This document shows, piece by piece, positions 44,785-52,210 of a stretch of DNA of 52,210 nt. The stretch is from assembly GCA_009602735.1 (NCBI GenBank), contig WELA01003054.1, forward strand, positions 317,933 through 370,142, given 5' to 3'. The DNA comes from Mesotaenium endlicherianum. Taxonomy: Eukaryota; Streptophyta; Zygnematophyceae; Zygnematales; Mesotaeniaceae. The notes beneath the pieces are model-generated. The model did not search any database. It was given only the letters and a program-made list of their open reading frames with translations, and was not told the DNA's origin. Numbering within the stretch: the first letter of the stretch is position 1; each line of letters opens with the position of its first letter. The position numbers were made by a program, and so were the translations under genes.

Positions 44785-45765
44785 CTTAGCCACGGTCCTG
44801 GCTACGGCTGGCAGGATCGGCTGGCGTCCGTGAAGGAGGAAGTAGGGAGAATGCGAGGCCAAGGAGGCCTGGCGACTGAACCTGTATCCTATAGCTAGTT
44901 ACGAGAGTGCGTCGTCCCAGTGGGTGCTGTCGTGGGTCAGGCAGTACTTGCACAGCCCCAGCTTGACGGTCTGCACCATGTGCTCTGCAAGGTCGTCAGC
45001 CTGGGGGTGATTGCAGGAGGTGGTGCGGTGGTTGATCTTGGAGCGCTTCAGCAGCTTCTGAAAGCTTCCCTAGAACTCCTTGCCCTAGTCGGTAAGCACC
45101 TCAGCGCAGCCGCCAAAACGGCTAAGGACCTGATCAAGGAACGCCTGAGCAATTCCCTCACTGGCCTTGCTGGGCAAGGGCACGAGCTTGATCCACTTGC
45201 ACAAGTGCTCAATCATCACCAAGACGTAGAGGTTGCCTCGGGGGGACTTAGGTAACTCCCCAGCCAAGTCCCATGACCACCTAAAGAACAGCCCCTGAAT
45301 GGGCAGGGGGCTGAAGGCAACAGTGCGCGATGTGAAGCTCGAGCGCACGCGGTTGCATAGAGTGCAGCTGCTGACGACGTCGGCCACGACCTTAGCCATG
45401 CTGTGCCACCAGTACTCGGCCTGTAGTAGGCTGAGAGTGCGCTTGACACTGAAGTGTCCAAGGGCCTCGTGAGTGGTGCGCACCAGCTGGCTGCGTATAG
45501 CAGGCTTAGGGACCACCAGGACGGAGCCGTCGGCCATCACACGCCTCAGCCGACCCTCCATGAAGACGAAATCCCGGCTGCGCTTGAGGACGCGGTCACG
45601 CTCCCTCGCATCCATGCCTGGCGCCAGCTCCTTAGCGGCGACGTACTGCAGCAGCGCGGCATCGTCCCACATGTCCTCAGGCCCGCGCTGCCGGCTTACC
45701 TGCTCTGCTGCTGCCGCCCACGCCAGACGCCTCGTGTTGACCACCACCAGGTCGCGGTCGGTGTT
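44785..45765 (-). pseudogene. Family G integrase (Ty3/gypsy), broken, GC-rich
   Basis: On the minus strand: a linker rich in Ala/Glu, the integrase zinc finger HEALGHFSVKRTLSLLQAEY...CTLCNR, core motif RWSWDLAGELP, then VLTD, then NHPQADDLAEHMVQTVK with the third acidic residue. TAG codons at 45087-45085 and 45072-45070 replace what is normally Gln in DQGKEFQ-type sequence; another stop occurs near 44900. The higher GC content sets it apart from families C and P. The RT part is missing, cut off by an LTR fragment at 45766. Confidence 0.88.
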
Positions 45766-45956
45766 GCTTATGTATGAGTATACTGATGGCATGATTGATG
45801 CTCGTTTACTTGCATTTGACTTGGGAGTATTGTCCATTGCTAGTGTATTGTCTTTGCTGTTAAATCAGTTAACGAAAAATACCATAAAGATTTACTTGTT
45901 GATATAAAGATCTTTTATTAATTGTTAATCGCCTATTGGTAAGTCGATTCATTTCA
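45766..45956 (+). repeat. LTR 8 fragment, family C, plus orientation
   Basis: The last 190 bases of a family C LTR, ending GATTCATTTCA. The joint with family G is at about 45766 within GTTGCTTATGTATGAG. No internal sequence follows. Confidence 0.82.
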
Positions 45957-47416
45957 TCGTACCTTTTAGAATTATTTATTAGGAATTTGGAAGTAAAGTT
46001 CTAGAGTGGGTCCATCTCGAAACCCACCTCAGTCGACATGAGATCACTTTCCATCGCTTTTCACGTCTATCAATTCCGGGCTCTTACGCACTCCAAGATT
46101 TTTTTCAAGGTTGAGACTCCCCCTCTGTTGCTCTGTGTCTATACTCCTTGATTAGGTAGTTAGTTTTCTGATGTTGCTTGGGGCCCCTTACGCTAACATG
46201 CCTTGCGTCTCTTTATTGGATTTTGCATGTTGCCACCTTGTGACATTTCAAATTTCAGCAATAAATTCGTCAGTCATGTCATTTTATATTTCCACCAGCA
46301 AACTCCTGCACGCGTGATTGAGTATGTGGATGTCGGTGACCTGGTAAGTCCCGGTCTCTATAATACATCATTTGAGGAACCTGAATACTCCAGAATAATC
46401 AATGGCATTGCTCCAGAAAGAACACTCGAAGAGCCGAAGTTCTCGGTGACAATGGGCTAGAATTTGTCGAGCCGAACTTCATCAACCAGTCTCGATGCAT
46501 ATATGTGTAACACACGGCTCTATATCAGCCACGTGGCTCACCAACATAGGCATGACCCCGACTTTCTTTTATCTTTCACGGAAATCAAAACATTACAATT
46601 CCACAAAATGCTGAAAAAGTGTGTAAAGCAAAAAAAAAGGTGTTGCAAGGTGGTTACAAACGTGTGAAGAGTCCGACATAGGCGGCAGGCAGCGCGAGGC
46701 TGCTGCACCGGGCAGGTGTGCAGTGGTGTCAAGTGGTGTGGCCCTTCTTATGGTGAAGCTGGCTGCAGGCAGGGTAGCACCGATGCACACTGATGCATCC
46801 CTCGGAAGTCGTCACACTACAGCGGTATTGTTTACAGCGGTCTACTACAGTGTAGTATGTGGCACTTGCCTGGTTCTCATTAGATACATTTATAATAGGC
46901 TTCGCCTCTTATGTGTTATATACTTTCATTTGCTGAATTTAATCGAGCTACGTACTGTATGCTCTTCATAGCAAGGATGTCGGGTTGTGTGTCCTCTTCT
47001 ATGTGAGCGGAAGAAACTGATCGCACCTTTTCCCCCCTCAACGGGCTTTCAATCTAAAGCTGCTGCAGATTTTTATGATAGTGCCACATAATTTACCTCT
47101 GGACATTCGTTCTGGCTTGCTACGTTCTTATAGACACGGCATATAGCTTCTTCAATATTCAAGTCTCCAATCTGCAGTCTATAAATCTTCAAAGGTCCTC
47201 TCAGACATCGAGCTCATTCTGATTCAAATGTGTACTTCCCGAGGAGGTACTTGATAGCTCATTTCACGCTGGAAGCTGCAGTAGTTGATGTTCCCCCACC
47301 TTGGATAGCGTAAGTTTGTAAGGGCCTTCGGTGAATCTTAGTTGAGGAGGAGTAAGTCGTGGATTGGAGAGTGTTACATATGGTTACACCGGACATGCTT
47401 GGCCGGCTCTAGAACA
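45957..47416. other. Region upstream of the phosphatase gene
   Basis: No gene is recognised. A donor-like GTAAGT at 46345 and short open stretches occur, but nothing ties them to a product. The promoter and 5' UTR of the downstream gene should lie here. Confidence 0.45.
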
Positions 47417-50400
47417 ATGGTGCTTTTATCAGTTAGACAGCCTACTCTGGGCGTCCTTACGCCTTACAGTGGAGGCCTGTGTGAACCTCAGCAGACAATT
47501 TCATGTGGAGCACCTCGCATTCAATGTCCTCGCATTCAGGCATCTGATAGGACACCAATGAACCTCAAGCCGTTGGCTGGACCTTTATCAAATACTTCAA
47601 GGCTTTACATGAAAGGGCCGTTGACAACTGTACAAAATATAGCAGTGCACTCGTTCTGTGCTGGATCTAGAGCCTTCAGAGGAGATGTGTCAGTTTGTTT
47701 TCTGAAGAGATTAGGAGTTCAGAGCCTGTTGGAGTCCTATGGAAGCTCAAAAAAGGACTTGTTTAGCATACCCTTGTCACTTACTTTTCCCTTCAGAAGA
47801 TCAATGAACGAAATGGTACCTGTTGCTGAGGGCGTGCTCCGCCTTCACGATGGGATGTCACAAGTCAGAATGAATGTCCAGGGGCTCGGTTTTAAGATGC
47901 CATTGCTATGGGACAGGTCAGAACCTAGAGCATACGCAAAGGCTACTATTTTCAAAGCTCTGGGTATCACCTCGTCTTTGGTAGAAAAGCAGGGTGATGT
48001 GTCAAATACGTGGAAGGGGGACACCATGTGGCAGCGATGGTTTGGCGGGAATGGGAGGGACGAAGAAGAGAGTGGATCCGGACCTGCCTTTCGCATTGAT
48101 GCCCCTGGGCAGCGCGTATTGGCAAGTAAGCACTGGCAGACATCTGAACTCAGTTATCGAGCTTCCCTAGCTGCTATAAGTATTGCAGAAACTGAATGTC
48201 ATCTATTCTTGGGCATCTGAATAAACGTCATGTTTTATATGATAATAGCATATGGGAGCAGGGCAGAGCCTGGAACTTGTTAATTCTATCTAGTCTAAAT
48301 TGAAGACTTGCAATTCGTCTGTAGATATCCTGGGCTGAACTGATCAGAACAGCATATGCTTCCAGGTTGCCACATCCGTATTCGCCGCTGTCAAACCCTT
48401 CCTAAGGGCAGGATGACCTTCTGTTGTCACTGGGGAGGGGTGTGCAGTTGGGGATCTGCATGGGGATTGGGAGCAAACCCTAGCAGCATTGAGGCTGGCT
48501 GGGGTAATATCGGGCGACAACTCCATGTCTTGGACAGGAGGCTCAGCGGTGAGTTTATCTAGCCTGCTCATAATGTGATCCTTTGAAGCTGTATCTATTG
48601 ATACAAAAACACAAGCTGTTGCTATCATCATACATCTGGTCTCATCTTGCAGGGAACAGAGAAGCAGACTTGTGTACTTTCTGCAAGCAGCTCAATGCAT
48701 TGACATGCATTGTAGGAAACCATGGAGATGTTATATTTATGTCCGCTACAAGATATGTCTGGATGATGCGGTGTTCACTTTGATATGACCACTTCTTATG
48801 TCATGCACATGTGACAGCTGACGTAGACATGGGGCATGTGTCCTTTCAAGGCATCCCTCCTCACCTTCACTTAAAACAAATTTCTTTTGTGCTTAAAGCT
48901 GACCTCATGTATCTGCTTGCTTCTTTTGAGCGCAGATTTTGGTCCAGGTTGGGGACATCCTCGATCGTGGAGACGACGAAATTGCCATCCTCTCGCTGCT
49001 CCGCTATCTGAATGTCCAGGCTCAACAGCACGGAGGAGCCGTCTATCAGGTAAGAAGAAGTCTCCAGGTGTAGTAAATTCCGCTGTGAGAAACGCATAAC
49101 AGAAGTTTGTGACCTGTGAACTAATGAGGCCTGATTAGCTGTGAGCAGGTTGCCAGAAGACATAGTTCCAATCTGGACCCTTCTGTTTGGTAGATCTGAG
49201 ATGTGAAGTTTTGAGCTATGTTTTACTTGTCTGTGAACACTTTGCACTGCCTATGAGAGTTAGCCCGTGTCACTTATATTGCGTCAGCCCTCGCTACCTC
49301 CAATCCCGCTTTTGCAATGCTTGGCGAGTTGTCTGGTGACAAACAAGGGGGTAATGACGGTGGCGCTATCTTCTTATTGATCACTTGTTGTAGCTCAGAG
49401 AGGCTGAAGCTAAAGCACTGCGATGACTGTCCTTTGTAGTGTGCCTTGAAAAGGAATTCTCCGGACCACTACTAACACCACATGATCATCCTAATTGCGT
49501 ACACGTGTGTGTGTATGTGTGTGCATTTTGTGTCTGTGTTCCAATTGTTTGCTCCTGCGCGCAGATCAATGGCAACCACGAGACGATGAACGTGTCGGAG
49601 GAGTTCCGGTACGTCACAGAGGGGGGGTACGCAGAGGGGAGCGACTTTGTCACCTACTGCACCGACGTGCACGGGGGCAACTGGAACTCCGCGTTTGCTG
49701 CCTGGTGGTATGCGTCGCAAGACATCAAGGCGCAACGGAAGACAGCCCTGGGGCCCGCCTGGGGCGCCCCCCTCTCTGCCTGGAACCCTCTTGTGGTAAT
49801 TGCCTAGCACTTATCTCTACTCTCTGCCTAAAAGGCGCTTGCAGTAATCTCCTAGCTTTCGAGTGTATGTATGTGAGCCGATCCCAACTTCAGGGATGTT
49901 CAATCTGCACCCGTGCCAGCTCACTGGGATTGAGGAGCAATGAATCAACGCTTAAAAAGGAGTAGGTGTGGCTGGAGGGGAGCTAAAAGGAGAAGGAAGA
50001 AGAAGCAGTAGGCAAGGGGAGGAGGCTAGGAAGCTATACGCCCGAGAAGGTGATGGGCGAAGACTTGAGTGTAGCTCGTGTATTTAACGGTGGACCGTGG
50101 ATGTTGAGCTGCTGATTGGCTGCTGTTTGACGGGTTTCTCTGGCGCATTGGTGTCGCTGTGATGCCAGGCCCAGAAGAGGACAAAGGCGCGCTCCATGCT
50201 GTTTCGGCCCGGCGGCCCCATCGCCCTCCAGCTGGCGCGTCATCCCTGCGTGATGCTGATCAATGACACGCTGTATGCTCATGGAGGCGTGCTTCCTCAC
50301 CATGGTAAGCCCGCTGTTGGTTGTAGTAGTAGTCCACTCACATTCACAAGCAGAGGCTCTTCTCTGCGTTGCATCAGAGCCATGACCGCACGTTCCACTT

Positions 50401-50937
50401 GTTTACGAAAGATGCAAAGACCACCATTGATGCAGGCGCACATGCACGCGCACACGCTCACATCGCGTCTCTCTTTCTGCCTGCACGCTTGTCCGTTTGC
50501 ATCTGTGCACGTGGGGCTGCAAATGTCCTTGAGCGCAGCTGCCAGTTCTTTAAAAATCCCATCAGACAGTAAAAGGAAGAGCAGAGCACTTGCTGCTGGC
50601 TGCTGCTGCTGCTTCTGCTGCTGCTCACACAACTGCCAGCTCTCGAGTCAAATATGGTGGAGAAGAGACCCTGCTGTTAGCTGCTGCTGCAATTGTTGCT
50701 ACTATGGCTGCTGCTGCTTCTGCTGCTGCTGACTGTCTGCTGTGGTGTGCACATGTGGCAGTGGAGTATGGGCTGCAGCGCATGAATCGCGAGCTCAGCC
50801 ACTGGATGCGCGGCGAGTGCAACGAGAAGGGCGAGGTGGCGCCCATGCCCTTTGTGGCCACGCGCGGCTTCAACAGCGTCGTGTGGAGCCGCCTCTACTC
50901 GCGGGAGGCGTTTGACTCGGGCGAAGATCGGCGCAGG
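47417..50937 (+). CDS. SLP1: Shewanella-like protein phosphatase (SLP1 type), 5' part, spliced
   Basis: Exons: 47417-48125, 48448-48548, 48936-49049, 49565-49795, 50175-50304 and 50762-50937; all borders are GT-AG and all phases join. The 487 residues seen contain the PPP metal-binding motifs in order: RVLA-IGDLHGD (across exons 1/2), VQVGDILDRGDDE, INGNHETMNV, YAHGGVLPHH and RGFNSVVWSRLYSREAF. Exon 1 supplies about 235 residues before the catalytic domain; its start is rich in Ser/Arg/Leu and poor in acids, like a chloroplast transit peptide. I chose ATG 47417; ATG 47558 is an alternative. Plant SLP1 is a chloroplast Ser/Thr-type phosphatase of bacterial origin. The C-terminal part with the last metal-ligand His (GHT region) is not found after 50937; an N at 50984 may hide a gap. 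Confidence 0.9.
50580..50735. repeat. CTG trinucleotide-rich stretch in phosphatase intron
   Basis: Two blocks of mainly CTG/CTT triplets (about 50590-50630 and 50670-50735) lie just before the acceptor at 50760-50761. They may act as an extended pyrimidine-rich tract. Confidence 0.75.
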
Positions 50938-50944
50938 GTGCGGC

Positions 50945-50983
<39 letters not shown>

Positions 50984-50984
50984 N
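50945..50984. repeat. CT microsatellite ending at an N
   Basis: An unbroken CT run starts a few bases after the donor of the last visible phosphatase exon and ends in a single N. Sequence after the N may not be contiguous in the genome. Confidence 0.85.
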
Positions 50985-51480
50985 TTATGCTGATTACAGT
51001 TGACTTCCTACGCATGTATGACATGTATGTTTCATATGCAAAGAACCACTCTCGGGTCCACAAGTAGAGGATGGGTGTCCCGGCAGTGGGTGCAGAGAGT
51101 GTGTGAGTAGGGAGAGCCCCCCTAGGTGTTGCAGACTCTTGAACTGCAGCTATCTGTGCCAGTTTCACCCCCCCCTCCCCCCCCCTTCCCCTCTACGGCA
51201 AGCCTATTATCACGATATACACTCTGGGACGCGGTCGGGATTCAGGTCTCACGGAGACGGAAGGCTGTAGGGCCTCGCCGCATGCGCCGGCGAGCCGAGC
51301 GAGCCGTAGTGAGGCTGTTGCAGAGGGCGGGGTTGCTCCTGCCGGGCTTTAAGCTTGTGCCGGTGAAAGCCGCAGTAGCAGCAGCCGCAGCAGCAGCGCG
51401 CAGAGGTATCGCTCCGCCGGGAGTGGCTGCTAGCTTGCTATTCAACCCCTGCTCCTCCGAGGTACGGCACGGCTTCCTCC
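50985..51480. other. Region after the N, no exon recognised
   Basis: I looked for the missing phosphatase exons (GHTP, WRVDVG-type motifs) in all three plus frames and did not find them. C runs near 51167-51187 and GCAGCAGC-type triplets near 51378-51395 are present. Confidence 0.5.
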
Positions 51481-51830
51481 GTCCCCGCACCCGCAGAGTG
51501 GGGTGTTGTAGACAGCAAACGTGTCTGGCTGCCGACAGTTGGCAGTGCGCCACGGGGGTATAGAGGCAGTCCCCGCACCTGCAGAGAGGGGGATGTAGAG
51601 GGAGAGGGTGTCTGGCTGCCAATAGATGGGAGCGCGATGGAGGGAGAGGGACAGCCTCCTGCACCTGTGGAGGGTGTTGCCAGTAGAGAGTGTGTCTGGC
51701 TGCCGCAAGTTTGGAGCGCGCCGCAGTGGGAGAGGACCAGTCTCTCGCACGCGCCAAAGGTGGTGTGGAAAGAGGGCGTCTGGCTGGCAGTGGCTGTAAG
51801 GGCGTCAGGGGCTGGGAGGGAATGTTTGGA
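51481..51830. repeat. Minisatellite, four degenerate units of 86-88 bp
   Basis: The anchor GCAC-CTG-GAG recurs at 51487, 51575, 51661 and 51747, each followed about 35 bases later by GTCTGGCTG and then by GGAGCGCG-like sequence. Periods of 88, 86 and 86 are not multiples of three. The overlapping long frames on the minus strand here come from the repeat. Confidence 0.8.
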
Positions 51831-52210
51831 GAGGGCGGTGTCAATGGTGGGCTTATCTTGCACATGGGAAGGTCCTCGCTTACGTATGCTCCGGCCTAGC
51901 GGGCCCAGACAGAGCGTGAGAGAGCCGGAGTCAGGGGGCCTCAAGAGGTTGGGGACAAGGCGGCGTGGGTACAGCTGGCAACGTAATCAGGCCGGCAGCA
52001 GCTTTCTGGCTTCCCAGTGGGTGGGTGAGGGGCGGGTGGGCGGTAGGTGGGGAATGGGGTAGGACTTGGGAGGGCTAGCAGTGTGCCAGAGCTTGAGACG
52101 GCAGCAGGCCCCCGGGAGGTGGACAGTGCCTGCTGGAGTGGAGCTGAGGGATGACATTGTGTATATGTGTGTGTGCGCGTGTGCGTGTCTGTGTTGGGGG
52201 TGGTACGGGG
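51831..52210. other. Window end, no feature recognised
   Basis: G-rich sequence with a GT-rich run near 52155-52190. No coding features I can support. Confidence 0.45.

Noticed and set aside
51481-51830. CRISPR-like spacing of repeats
   Set aside because: Units are tandem and degenerate without unique spacers, and the genome is eukaryotic.
51242-51865. 207-codon and other overlapping minus-strand frames
   Set aside because: They are produced by the 86-88 bp minisatellite and GC-rich composition; no domain is visible.

Overview
The window is nuclear DNA of a eukaryote, most likely a green alga. The host genes have many GT-AG introns. A plant-type RNA-dependent RNA polymerase, a chloroplast-type Shewanella-like phosphatase and a group 3 LEA protein are all present. 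Both host genes whose 3' ends lie in the window are followed by TGTAA, the polyadenylation signal usual in chlorophytes. I would say chlorophyte; a streptophyte alga cannot be excluded from sequence alone. Three single-N characters mark a draft assembly, and at least two sit on duplicated overlaps that look like joining artefacts.

Layout. 1-5750 (+): 3' part of an RDR gene, spliced, catalytic motif DLDGD, with CA/GT-rich introns. 5750-11270: mostly non-coding, with a possible unidentified minus-strand gene near 7880-8830. 11277-14030 (-): a complete five-exon LEA gene of about 546 residues. 15157-45956: a block of nested and broken Ty3/gypsy LTR retrotransposons from three families. 47417-50937 (+): 5' part of an SLP1-type protein phosphatase gene with a transit-peptide-like leader; its last exons are not visible. 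51481-51830: a four-unit minisatellite.

Retrotransposon block. Family C (LTR about 720 bp, minus strand here) is represented by a nearly full element at 18862-27651 with gag, protease, RT-RNase H-integrase-chromodomain and an extra 558-codon sense ORF between pol and the 3' LTR. There is also a gag-only derivative (15271-18483), several fragments and a solo LTR. Family P (LTR about 503 bp, plus strand) has a copy at 32424-38232 with an intact 1200-residue pol, a split copy P1 (18484-18861 plus 27652-30287) and a 3' stub P3 (39427-40690). Family G (GC-rich, minus strand, 43480-45765) is a decayed integrase followed by a PHD finger. Insertion order can be read from target duplications: element C entered P1 (ACCCT on both sides) and a C solo LTR entered G (CTTAG on both sides).

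The most notable signals are two independent textbook -1 ribosomal frameshift sites at the gag/pol overlaps. Family P has A AAA AAC followed by a 7-bp hairpin; family C has T TTA AAA followed by a 10-bp hairpin and is preserved in two copies. The others are the accessory ORF in element C, which has its own possible leader intron, and the PHD finger at the place where the other two families carry a chromodomain. An RDR gene, if functional, would belong to the small-RNA machinery that commonly represses such elements; that link is inference.
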